From Frateuria terrea (lineage in GTDB: Bacteria; Pseudomonadota; Gammaproteobacteria; Xanthomonadales; Rhodanobacteraceae), in contig NZ_FOXL01000003.1 of NCBI RefSeq assembly GCF_900115705.1, forward strand, positions 372,001-436,000: a stretch of 64,000 nucleotides of DNA. The letters run 5' to 3'. The translations under genes and the position numbers were made by a program. Each line of letters opens with the position of its first letter. Position 1 is the first letter of the stretch. Below, in pieces: positions 33,345 through 41,431 of this stretch. Below the pieces are notes generated by a model that saw only the letters and a list, made by a program, of their open reading frames with translations, searched no databases and was not told the DNA's origin.

Positions 33345-33703
33345 GGCGTGGGCTCCGTGGACGACGCGGGCGCCGGCGCGGTCTTTCCTGATGCCAGCAG
33401 TGCCATCGCCCGTCCGATCGGTATCCGGGCCACCGTATGCCCGTCGTCGAGCCACGCGTAGCCATGCAGGCGCGAGCGCTGCAGCGCCCGCTCGGCGGCG
33501 ATGTCGGCTGCAGGATCGGGCTGCAGCCGCGGCTGCGGCGGGATCGGCCTGGCCGGCGCCGCTCCGGCGGTCAGCACCGGGCGCGCCCACATGTACACCA
33601 GCAGCACGATCGCCAGCAGGCTCAGCGCCAGGATCGCCGCCGCCCAGTGCAGCGCGCCGGCGGCCACCGCGTAGGATTCGTGCGAGTCCGGCTGGCGGCT
33701 CAT
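33341..33703 (-). CDS. Small membrane protein of ACIII/oxidase clusters, unknown function
   Basis: The 120-residue protein has one N-terminal membrane helix (WAAAILALSLLAIVLLVYMWA) and a periplasmic tail with a proline-rich part (ARPIPPQPRLQPDP) and the segment RLHGYAWLDDGHTVARIPIGRAMALL. A tail of the type YGWxD...RIPIxRAM recurs next to ACIII or caa3 genes in other bacteria, so it is probably an assembly factor or small subunit; this is from memory and approximate. Both ends overlap neighbours as ATGA, so it is expressed with the complex. Confidence 0.8.
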   Translation of the reverse strand: MSRQPDSHESYAVAAGALHWAAAILALSLLAIVLLVYMWARPVLTAGAAPARPIPPQPRLQPDPAADIAAERALQRSRLHGYAWLDDGHTVARIPIGRAMALLASGKTAPAPASSTEPTP

Positions 33704-34782
33704 GCCTGCACCTCCAGCGCCGCGCGTCGCTGTGCGCCGAAGCCCAGCCACCACAGTCCGCCGATACCGATCAAGGCCAGCGGATCGCTCCACGCCAGCG
33801 CGTGCTCGCGCAGGCCCGGCAGCACCAGCCACGCGACGTAGCCGATCTGCGCGAGGAACAGCCACAGCGCCAAGCCGGCGAGCCACGCCACGCGCTGCTT
33901 GGCCTGACGCGACAGCAGCACGGCGAACGGCAACGCCAGGTGGAACAGCAGCAGGAAGGCGCCCAGCCAGCGCCAGCCGGTCTTCACCCGCGGCAGGTAC
34001 CAGACCGTTTCCGACGGCAGGTCGGCAATCCACACCGTCAGGTAGTCCATGAAGGCCAGGTAGCCCCAGGCCAGCACCAGCACCATCAGGATACTGCCCA
34101 GGTCATTCAGCCGTCTGGGCGTCCACCATCCCGAGGCTGGGTCGCGACCTGACACGCTGAGCCACACTGCCAGCGCGGCAGCGGACAGCAATTGCGCGGT
34201 GCCGAGCAGGATGCCGAACACCGTCGAGTGCCAACGCGGCACCAGCGATACCACCCAGTCGATCGCCGCCACCGATACGGTCAACGCGTAGAGGACCAGT
34301 CCGGCGGCGGCGAATCGCCCGGCGGCGGGCGTGGCCAGCCGGCGGCGCATGCCGCGGGCCAGCCACAGCCACAGTCCGAACACGATCACCGCACGCACGA
34401 CGAAGAACGGCGCGTTCAGCCACCAGCGCTGCGCATCCAGGCCCGGATCGGCCGCTGCCTGCGCACCGGCCCACGGAAAGAGCACCGCCACGCCGACGAG
34501 CACCGGCAGCAGCAACAGCGCCATCAGCAGCAGCCGCCGACTGGCGGCGAACAGCGCGGGACGCATTGCCAGGCCCCAATCGCCGCCGGTCAGCGCATGG
34601 ATCATCAGCAGGCCCACGCTGCCCAGCGCCGGCGCCAGCCAGAACAGCCAGGCGAACAGGTACGACAGCAATACCTCGCGCGGCGCGTGCAGGCCCAGCA
34701 GCAGGCAGGCGATCAGCGCCAGCAGGCCGATCGCCGCAGCGATGCCTTCGTTGCGCGACACGCGCGGCCACCGGCGGCTCAT
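33700..34782 (-). CDS. actF: Alternative complex III subunit ActF
   Basis: The 360-residue integral membrane protein has about ten hydrophobic helices, with family-type segments LLSYLFAWLFWLAPALGSVGLLMIHALTGGDWGL, RWWLNAPFFVVRAVIVFGLWLW, VSLVPRWHSTVFGI and ILMVLVLAWGYLAFMDYLTVWIADLPSET. In Rhodothermus and Flavobacterium ACIII, ActF and ActC are the two quinone-side membrane subunits, ActF being the structural homologue with degenerate quinone-site features. It follows actE with an ATGA overlap. Length is slightly short for the family. Confidence 0.9.
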   Translation of the reverse strand: MSRRWPRVSRNEGIAAAIGLLALIACLLLGLHAPREVLLSYLFAWLFWLAPALGSVGLLMIHALTGGDWGLAMRPALFAASRRLLLMALLLLPVLVGVAVLFPWAGAQAAADPGLDAQRWWLNAPFFVVRAVIVFGLWLWLARGMRRRLATPAAGRFAAAGLVLYALTVSVAAIDWVVSLVPRWHSTVFGILLGTAQLLSAAALAVWLSVSGRDPASGWWTPRRLNDLGSILMVLVLAWGYLAFMDYLTVWIADLPSETVWYLPRVKTGWRWLGAFLLLFHLALPFAVLLSRQAKQRVAWLAGLALWLFLAQIGYVAWLVLPGLREHALAWSDPLALIGIGGLWWLGFGAQRRAALEVQA

Positions 34783-35495
34783 CGATGCACCTCCGGCCGT
34801 GCCGACAGGGCGTCCGACAGCCGCGCCAGGTCCTGCGGCGTCAGCCGGCCGCGCGGCGCGTGCTGGCTGAGCTGCAGGGCACGGATATAGGCGACGATGG
34901 CCCAGCGGTCGTGCGGATCGATACGGTCGGCGTACGGGTACATCACGCCGTAGCCGTTGCTGATCACCTGGTAGAAGTGGCTGTCCGGCGCGTTGCGCAG
35001 GCGATCGGTGTGGTAGCTCGGCGGTGCCGGAAAACCGCGGCGCGCAATCATGCCGTCGCCATCGCCGCTGCGCCCGTGGCAGGGCGCGCAGTAGATGTCG
35101 AAGCGTTGCTGCCCGCGCTGCAACAGCGCCAGCGTGACCGGCAGCGGATTGGCGTAGCGGCGCTCGCCGGCCTCGCCCTGGGCCAGACTGCGGCCTTGCC
35201 CATCCAGCGGCAGGGCCGGACCGGGTTCGGGTGGCAGCGTGATGTGCCCGCGCCGGCCGCTGGCGGTGTCCGCGGCGGCGCCCTGCGCCATCGGCACGCT
35301 GCCCGGCGGCGGCGTGCGGGCGCTGGTGCCGTCGGCGAACAGCGGGCTGGGTTCCAGCGGCTTGTACTTGGGCTGGGCGTACATGTCGTGCATCGCCTGC
35401 TCGCAACCGGTGAGCGCGAACAGGGCGGCCACCAGCACGATCAGGCGTGAACGCTTTTCCTGCAGGCAGAACGCGAGCACGTGTCGGCGCTTCAT
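34779..35495 (-). CDS. actE: Alternative complex III monoheme cytochrome c subunit ActE (lipoprotein)
   Basis: The 238-residue protein has a lipoprotein signal (LIVLVAALFALTGC, lipid-anchored Cys31), a long proline-rich linker, and a cytochrome c domain with one CxxCH (DIYCAPCHGRSGDG) and the SNGYGVMYPYADRI segment carrying the axial methionine. It should sit on the periplasmic face and pass electrons out of the complex to the caa3 oxidase. Start and stop overlap neighbouring genes as ATGA. Confidence 0.92.
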   Translation of the reverse strand: MKRRHVLAFCLQEKRSRLIVLVAALFALTGCEQAMHDMYAQPKYKPLEPSPLFADGTSARTPPPGSVPMAQGAAADTASGRRGHITLPPEPGPALPLDGQGRSLAQGEAGERRYANPLPVTLALLQRGQQRFDIYCAPCHGRSGDGDGMIARRGFPAPPSYHTDRLRNAPDSHFYQVISNGYGVMYPYADRIDPHDRWAIVAYIRALQLSQHAPRGRLTPQDLARLSDALSARPEVHR

Positions 35496-36028
35496 GGCCC
35501 CACCTCGTCGATCGCCAGCGGCGCCAGCCGTGCGAGGTCGGCGTGCGACTGATGCACGTCGAAGCGGGGATCGTCCGCACGCAACCACACGAAGAAACCG
35601 TCGCGGCTGGCCGCGTCGAAGCGCGGCACGCCGAACAGCGGGTGGTTGAGCCGCGGCAGACCGTTGGCGAACAGCATGCCGGCGATGCCGAACAGCGCAG
35701 CGAACAGGATGGTCATCTCCAGCGCCGCCGGGACGAAGGCCGGCCAGCTGGCATCGGGCCGGCCGCCGACGTCGATCGGATAGTCGACCACCGAGGCGTA
35801 CCACTCCAGCCACAGGGTACCGAAGCCACCGAACAGGCCGCCCAGCAGCACCAGCAGCGGGATACGGTTGCGCACCGGGCCAAGCGCCTCGGCCAGGCCT
35901 TCGACCGGGTAGGGTGCGTAGGCCTCCAGCTGCGTGTAGCCCAGAGCCCGCAGTTCGCGCACGGCCAGCAGCAGCGCATTGGCATCGTCGAAGCGTGCCA
36001 GCCAGCCCTGTTCACGCGGTGCGCTCAT
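35492..36028 (-). CDS. actD: Alternative complex III subunit ActD
   Basis: The 178-residue protein matches ActD (DUF3341): an N-terminal cytoplasmic part with the ARFDDANALLLAVRELRALGYTQLEAYAPYPVEGL segment, two membrane helices (IPLLVLLGGLFGGFGTLWLEWYA and AALEMTILFAALFGIAGMLF), and a C-terminal DPRFDVHQSHADLARL tail. It has no redox centre and is structural. ATGA overlaps join it to actC and actE. Confidence 0.93.
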   Translation of the reverse strand: MSAPREQGWLARFDDANALLLAVRELRALGYTQLEAYAPYPVEGLAEALGPVRNRIPLLVLLGGLFGGFGTLWLEWYASVVDYPIDVGGRPDASWPAFVPAALEMTILFAALFGIAGMLFANGLPRLNHPLFGVPRFDAASRDGFFVWLRADDPRFDVHQSHADLARLAPLAIDEVGP

Positions 36029-37368
36029 GCAGCCTCCCGGTCCAGCCGCGCGCGCAGCTTGCGCAGCTCGAACATCGGCAGCAGCGGCAGCAGCCGTACG
36101 AACAACAGGAACAGCAGGAAGAACAGCCCGATCGAGCCGGCCAGGAAGGCGATATCCCAGAAGGTGGGATAGAACATGCCCCAGCTGGAGGGCAGGAAGT
36201 CGTGGTACAGGCTGCTCACGATCAACAGGAATCGCTCGAACCACATGCCGGCGAGCACGAGCAGCGCGATCACGAACAGCGCCGCGTGGCTGTGCCGCAC
36301 GCGCTCGAACCAGATCGCCTGGATCGCCACCACGTTGCAGCCGATGATCGTCCAGTACACCCAGGCGTAGGCGCCGGTCAGCTCCTGCATGGCGTGCGCG
36401 ATCTCGTAGCGGTCGCCGCTGTAGAACGCGTTGAACAGCTCCGAGGCGTAGCTGTAGTCGACGAACAGGCCGGCCGCCAGCATCAGCTTGGCCAGGTTGG
36501 CAATGTGCCGGTCGGTGATGAAGTCGCCCAGGCCGAAGAAGCGACGCAGCGGGATGCCCAGCACCAGCACCATGCCGAAACCGGAGAACAGCGCGCCGGC
36601 GACGAAGAACGGAGGGAAGATGGTCGAATGCCAGCCGGGCAGCAGGCCCTCGGAGAAATCCAGCGCCACCATCGAGTGCACCGAGAACACCAGCGGCACC
36701 GCCATCGCCGCCAGCAGCAGGTTGAGCGTCTCGAAGCGCTGCCAGTGCCGCGCCTCGCCGCGCCAGCCGATCGCGAGCAGACCGTAGAAGACCTGCTTGC
36801 CGCGCGTGCGTGCGCGGTCGCGCAGCGAGGCGAGGTCCGGGATCAGGCCGATGTAGAAGTACAGCACCGACACGATCAGGTAGGCGACGATTGCCGAGAA
36901 ATCCCAGAACAGCGAGCTGCGCCATTGCGGCCATACGCCCATGCGGTCCGGGTAGGGCGCCAGCCAGTAGAAGAACCACGGCCGCCCCAGGTGGAGGATC
37001 GGGAAAATGCCCGACACCGACACGGCGAACACGGTCATTGCCTCGGCGTAGCGGTTGAGTGCGTTGCGCCAGCCCTGCCGCGCCAGGTACAGGCCGCCGG
37101 AGATGAAGGTGCCGGCCATGCCGATGGCGATCCACCACACGTAGTCGGCGATGGCGAAGGACCATGCCACCGGGATGTCCAGGCCCCAGATGCCCACGCC
37201 CCTGGCGAGCAGCCACACGATGCCGGCGCCGAGCCAGGCGGTGAGCACGAACGACAGTGCGAAGGCGCACATCCACAGGCGGCCGGTCGGGCGCTCCAGC
37301 GTGATGTCGCTGACCCGGTCGGTGATCGAGGCGTTGGTCTCGCGCAGGGAGATCGGCGGCGCGCTCAT
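36025..37368 (-). CDS. actC: Alternative complex III quinol-oxidising membrane subunit ActC (NrfD-like)
   Basis: The 447-residue NrfD/PsrC-type protein has about ten helices. Features include ITDRVSDITLERPTGRLW, IWGLDIPVAWSFAIADYVWWIAIGMAGTFISGGLYL, FPILHLGRPWFFYWL and VFSVHSMVALDFSEGLLPGWHSTIFPPFFVAGALFSG. Acidic and histidine residues in these helices form the quinol site in characterised ACIII. The ATG at 37368 follows a GGGGGG run at about six bases; the frame is open upstream to 37518 but that stretch is not family-like. Unusually for this otherwise overlapping cluster, 169 bases separate it from the actB stop. Confidence 0.95.
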   Translation of the reverse strand: MSAPPISLRETNASITDRVSDITLERPTGRLWMCAFALSFVLTAWLGAGIVWLLARGVGIWGLDIPVAWSFAIADYVWWIAIGMAGTFISGGLYLARQGWRNALNRYAEAMTVFAVSVSGIFPILHLGRPWFFYWLAPYPDRMGVWPQWRSSLFWDFSAIVAYLIVSVLYFYIGLIPDLASLRDRARTRGKQVFYGLLAIGWRGEARHWQRFETLNLLLAAMAVPLVFSVHSMVALDFSEGLLPGWHSTIFPPFFVAGALFSGFGMVLVLGIPLRRFFGLGDFITDRHIANLAKLMLAAGLFVDYSYASELFNAFYSGDRYEIAHAMQELTGAYAWVYWTIIGCNVVAIQAIWFERVRHSHAALFVIALLVLAGMWFERFLLIVSSLYHDFLPSSWGMFYPTFWDIAFLAGSIGLFFLLFLLFVRLLPLLPMFELRKLRARLDREAA

Positions 37369-37537
37369 GCGAAAGGCCCCCCGCCTGCTGCCGACCAGCC
37401 GGTGCGAAGCCTCGCCTGATGGGTGCTGTATGCGGCCCGCCGGCTGGGGCCGGGTGCCGGGCGATGAAACCACGCACTGGCTGATGCGGCTGCCTCTCCC
37501 CTTGCGGGCATTGCGCAAGTGCGGGGCATGCGGACGC

Positions 37538-40483
37538 TCATGCGTCGTCCTCCAGCGCCGGATGCGGGTTGCGGATGGCGGCCAGATAAGTCGTGTGCGG
37601 ACGGGTGTTGAGTTCCTCCAGCAGTGCGTAGTTGCGCGGCGAGGCCTTCTGCCGGCTCACCGCGCTGGCCGGGTCCTGCTGGTCACCGAAGACGATCGCC
37701 TGCGTGGGACACACCGCCTGGCAGGCGGTCAGCACTTCGCCGTCGGCGATGCGCCGGCCTTCCCTGTCGGCGGCGACGTGCGCCGTCTCGATGCGCTGGA
37801 TGCAGTAGGTGCATTTCTCCATGACACCGCGATTGCGCACGGAGACGTCCGGGTTGCGCTGCGCCTTCAGCGTTTCGGTGTGCAGGTCGCTGTACTGCAG
37901 GAAGTTGAAGCGGCGCACCTTGTACGGGCAGTTGTTGGAGCAGAAGCGGGTACCCACGCAGCGGTTGTAGACCTGCACGTTGAGGCCTTCCGAATCGTGC
38001 ACGGTGGCGCCGACCGGGCAGACCACCTCGCACGGCGCATGCTCGCAGTGCATGCAAGGCACCGGCTGGTGGTGGATGCGCGGGGCGCGCGCGTCGCCCT
38101 CGTAATAGCGGTCGATGCGGATCCAGTGCATTTCACGCCCGCGCTCGACCTCCTCGGCGCCCACCACGGGAATGTTGTTCTCCGCCTGGCAGGCGATCGT
38201 GCAGGCGCCGCAACCGATGCAGGCGTTGAGGTCCACGCTCATGCCCCAGGCGTACTCGCCGTGCGGGCGATCGGGGTAGAGGCTGGGCGGCACCGATGCG
38301 TGTGCCTGCGCAACGGCAGGATCGGTGCGGAATGCGTCGAGCGTGGCGTTGCGCACCGGGGCGCGGCCTTCCATCGTGTGGTGCCGTTGGGTGGTGGCGA
38401 GCGCGTAATGCGCGCCGGTGCGATTGATGCGCAGGCCATCGGTGCGCCACGGCGCGTCCGTGCTGCGCAGGGCGTAGGCGTCGAAGCCGAGCTGTTCGCC
38501 CAGGCGTCCGGCGTGGCGACGGCCGTAGCCCAGCAGCACGGTGATGCTGCGCGCGGCCTGCCCCGGCATGATCCACGCCGGCGCCTGCGTGTGGCGGCCA
38601 TCGATGCGCAGCTCGATGGCGTCGCCGTTCTTGATGTCATGCGCCAGCGCGAGCTCCGGACTGACCAGCGCGACGTTGCTCCAGGTGAGCGTAGTCAACG
38701 GCTTGGGGCATTCCTGCAGCCAGCCGTTGTTGGCGTAGCGCCCGTCCCACACGGTCGGGTCGGGTGCGAACAGCAGCTCCAGGCCGGGCTGGTCGGCGGG
38801 CGCGGGAATCCGTGCAAGGAAGCCATGGTCCACCTGCACCGCCTGCGCCGGCGGCGCGCTGCGCGCGATCACGCCTTGCTGCAGGCTGGCGGTCCAGAAC
38901 GCTTCCGGGTCGGTGCCGGCCTGGGCGCGCCAGGTCGCCTGCACGCGCGCACGCGGGCTCTGCCCGTCGCCCAGGAACATGGCCAGCAGTTCGTGTGCGC
39001 TGCGGGCGTCGTACAGCGGCGCGATCACCGGCTGGACCGCACTGGCGGTGCCATCGGCGGCACGCAGGTCGGACCAGCTCTCCAGCGGATGCGCGCACGG
39101 CAGGTGCCATTGGCAGGCGACGGCCGTTTCGTCGCGGTAGAGGCCCAGATGGATGCGGTTGCGCACCTTGGCCAGATGCGTCGCAAAGTGCGCATCGACC
39201 GGCGTGGCATAGGCCGGGTTGCCGTCGAGGATCAGCAGGGTATCGACCCGGCCGTCGGCCATCGCCTCGGTGAGCTCGTGCAGGCTTGTCGCGGAGGAGG
39301 TCCAGGGCTCGACCGGCGCGTAGTACTCGACGGTGCGGCCGACATTGCCGAGCGCCTCGTTCAGCAGGTGCGCGAGCGCGTGCACCCAGGGCGGCTGCGT
39401 GCGCCCGGCCAGCACCAGCGAGCCGCCATGGCGGCTGTCCAGGTCCTGCGCCAGCGCGCGCAGGCGACGCTGCGGGATGCCGCTGGACTGCCCGGCACGC
39501 ACACCGGGCAGGCCCAGCAGCTCGCCCAGCTCCAGTGCGAACGTACCGACCTGCGCACTGGCCAGCGGCCAGCGATGGTCGGCCTTGGCGCCGGTGAGCG
39601 TGGGCGAGGCCTCGACCACGTAGAGGCGGTTGAAATGGTCCGATGCCGGATCACGACCGGTGATGAAATCGCGGCCGTGGCGCAGGCTGCCTGGCATCGA
39701 GGCGAGAAAGTCGGCTTCCAGCGACACGATCACCTGCGCGCGATCGAGGTGGTGGCGCGCGCACAACGGCTTGCCGAAGGCCAGCTGCGCGCCGGCCAGC
39801 GCGTTGTCCTCGTCGATCGCTTCGTATGCGTGCCATTGCGCGCCCGGGAAGCGCGCCAGCCACGCGTCGCGTTGCGCGGCCAGCGTGGGCGAGTCGAGGC
39901 GGCCGCTGAGCACGTGCAGGCCGCGACCGTCGCGGGCGAAGCGCGCGGCGAGCCCGCGCACCTCGTCGCCAAAGGCATCCCAGCTGGAAGCGACGCCCTC
40001 GTGCACCGGGCCTTGCGAACGGTCCGGATCCCACAGCTCCAGTACCGCCGCCTGCATGGCCGGCGTGGTGGCGCCCAGGCTCATCGGGTGCGCGGGGTTG
40101 CCCTCGATCTTGGTCGGCCGGCCCTGATGGGTTTCCACCAGCACGCCGGCGACGTCGCCGGCGCAGGCCAGCGTGCTGGCGTAGAAGCGCGGCAGGGCCG
40201 GCGGCAGCTGGTCGGGGCGGCGTACCCACGGCACGATCTGTTCCTGCGGCGGGCGGCTGCAGGCGCCCAGGCCGGCCAGCGCGAGCGAGGCGCCGAGCAG
40301 CTTGAGGAAGCCGCGGCGGTCGAGCTTCGGTTCGAGACGCGAGAGTTGCGGGAAGGCCTCCTGCAGGCGGCTGCGCCAGGCAGGTTGCTCGATCAGTTCC
40401 TCCAGCGCGCGCCAGTAACGCGGGCCGCGGGCATCGGCAAGCTGCCCGCGCAAGGCGTCCATGGCGGAGCGGGGCCCGGTCAC
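37538..40483 (-). CDS. actB: Alternative complex III iron-sulfur subunit ActB (molybdopterin-family-derived)
   Basis: The 981-residue protein combines a molybdopterin-oxidoreductase-like domain (about 60–730) with an FeS domain (about 760–950). Residues 56–75 form a twin-arginine signal (RRGFLKLLGASLALAGLGAC), so it is exported folded. The FeS domain has four cluster groups: CIGCGACTIACQ, CMHCEHAPCEVVCP, CVGTRFCSNNCPYKVRRFNF and CTYCIQ with CQAVCP. As in other ActB proteins, no molybdenum-binding residues are apparent. The start is GTG 40483 with AGGAG seven bases upstream. It links the quinol-side membrane subunits to the heme subunits. Confidence 0.96.
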   Translation of the reverse strand: MTGPRSAMDALRGQLADARGPRYWRALEELIEQPAWRSRLQEAFPQLSRLEPKLDRRGFLKLLGASLALAGLGACSRPPQEQIVPWVRRPDQLPPALPRFYASTLACAGDVAGVLVETHQGRPTKIEGNPAHPMSLGATTPAMQAAVLELWDPDRSQGPVHEGVASSWDAFGDEVRGLAARFARDGRGLHVLSGRLDSPTLAAQRDAWLARFPGAQWHAYEAIDEDNALAGAQLAFGKPLCARHHLDRAQVIVSLEADFLASMPGSLRHGRDFITGRDPASDHFNRLYVVEASPTLTGAKADHRWPLASAQVGTFALELGELLGLPGVRAGQSSGIPQRRLRALAQDLDSRHGGSLVLAGRTQPPWVHALAHLLNEALGNVGRTVEYYAPVEPWTSSATSLHELTEAMADGRVDTLLILDGNPAYATPVDAHFATHLAKVRNRIHLGLYRDETAVACQWHLPCAHPLESWSDLRAADGTASAVQPVIAPLYDARSAHELLAMFLGDGQSPRARVQATWRAQAGTDPEAFWTASLQQGVIARSAPPAQAVQVDHGFLARIPAPADQPGLELLFAPDPTVWDGRYANNGWLQECPKPLTTLTWSNVALVSPELALAHDIKNGDAIELRIDGRHTQAPAWIMPGQAARSITVLLGYGRRHAGRLGEQLGFDAYALRSTDAPWRTDGLRINRTGAHYALATTQRHHTMEGRAPVRNATLDAFRTDPAVAQAHASVPPSLYPDRPHGEYAWGMSVDLNACIGCGACTIACQAENNIPVVGAEEVERGREMHWIRIDRYYEGDARAPRIHHQPVPCMHCEHAPCEVVCPVGATVHDSEGLNVQVYNRCVGTRFCSNNCPYKVRRFNFLQYSDLHTETLKAQRNPDVSVRNRGVMEKCTYCIQRIETAHVAADREGRRIADGEVLTACQAVCPTQAIVFGDQQDPASAVSRQKASPRNYALLEELNTRPHTTYLAAIRNPHPALEDDA

Positions 40484-40508
40484 GCTGCGTCTCCTGCGGG
40501 CCGGCGGC

Positions 40509-41156
40509 TCAGCGGTGGCATACCGAGCAGTCCGTCAGCCGACGCGTGTCGATGTGGTAGCGCTTGAGCAGCGCCAGGCCGAGCGTGTCCTGGTCCTTTG
40601 CCTTCCAGCCCATGGCGAATTCCTGCGCGCGCGGGCGCAGGTATTTCTGCGGTGCGCGGTGGCAGTCCAGGCACCACTGCATCGACAAGGGTTGCGTGCG
40701 CATGGTCAGCGGCATGCGGTCGACGCGGCCGTGGCAGCTCTCGCAGCCGACGCCCTTGGCGACGTGGATGGAGTGGTTGAAGTAGACGAAGTCGGGCAGC
40801 TGGTGCACGCGCTGCCAGTGCAGCGCGACGCCGCGTTGCCAGCTGTCGACCACCGGCTTGAGCACCGCCTGGTCGGTGTAGAGCTGCGAGTGGCAGGTCA
40901 TGCAGGTGGAGATCGGCGGCATACCGGCGAAGGAAGAGGTCTCCACCGTGTCGTGGCAATAGCGGCAGTCGATGCCGTCATCGCCGACGTGGTGCTTGTG
41001 GCTGAAGGGAACGGGTTGCTCCACGGCCTCGCCGATGCGGTGCGGTTCGTTGGTAAGCCCGCGCCAGGCCAGCACCGCAGCGCTGACCAGCACCAGCAAG
41101 GCGATCAGGGTGAGCTTGGCGAACAGGCCGAAGCGTGGATGGAAGATCTGGGTCAT
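40509..41156 (-). CDS. actA: Alternative complex III pentaheme cytochrome c subunit ActA
   Basis: The 215-residue protein has one N-terminal membrane anchor (LFAKLTLIALLVLVSAAVLAW) and five CxxCH heme sites: CRYCH, CMTCH, CESCH, CLDCH and CSVCH. This count and the PVPFSHKHHVGDDGIDCRYCHD segment are typical of ActA. It is the first gene of the ACIII–caa3 cluster on this strand and begins 25 bases upstream of actB. Electrons from the FeS subunit pass through these hemes toward ActE and the oxidase. Confidence 0.96.
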   Translation of the reverse strand: MTQIFHPRFGLFAKLTLIALLVLVSAAVLAWRGLTNEPHRIGEAVEQPVPFSHKHHVGDDGIDCRYCHDTVETSSFAGMPPISTCMTCHSQLYTDQAVLKPVVDSWQRGVALHWQRVHQLPDFVYFNHSIHVAKGVGCESCHGRVDRMPLTMRTQPLSMQWCLDCHRAPQKYLRPRAQEFAMGWKAKDQDTLGLALLKRYHIDTRRLTDCSVCHR

Positions 41157-41270
41157 CGACCTCTCGTTGTGGTCCCTTCAAGCGAGCGTTCGCCGGCTAC
41201 CATCGCAGGTCGCGTGTGAAGTGCGCGCGGCCGCGCTCTTCTCCAATAACGGCGGCGCGAAGCGCCAACC

Positions 41271-41424
41271 TTCGCCTCCTCTCCCCCGGCTCCTATCAGG
41301 GATGGGAGAGGATTGAGGTGAGGGGTCAATCTTGCGAAAGACCCCTCAGTACGCGCTCTCACCGGGAGCTTCCCCGCGAGCACCGACCCCTCACCCCAGC
41401 CCTCTCCCCGGAGGGCAGAGGGAG
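41271..41424. repeat. Intergenic GC-rich palindromic repeat, copy 1
   Basis: This stretch between the actA promoter region and the cytochrome c gene has the pattern CTCTCCCCCGGCTCC, GGGATGGGAGAGG, GAGGTGAGGGGTC, ... GACCCCTCACCCCAG, CCCTCTCCCCGGAGGG, CAGAGGG. Inner and outer arms can pair, giving a long hairpin. Related units lie inside lhr and in other gaps (59.7 kb, 62.9 kb). It may serve as a terminator or be a mobile palindromic element. Confidence 0.7.
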
Positions 41425-41431
41425 CAACGAG

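Noticed and set aside
37151-40567. A 1,138-residue open frame on the plus strand opposite actB, and similar long antisense frames (for example 9351–11099, 55294–57423, 59278–61431).
   Set aside because: They are antisense to well-supported genes, have arginine/glutamine/alanine-rich composition typical of high-GC shadow frames, and show no domain.
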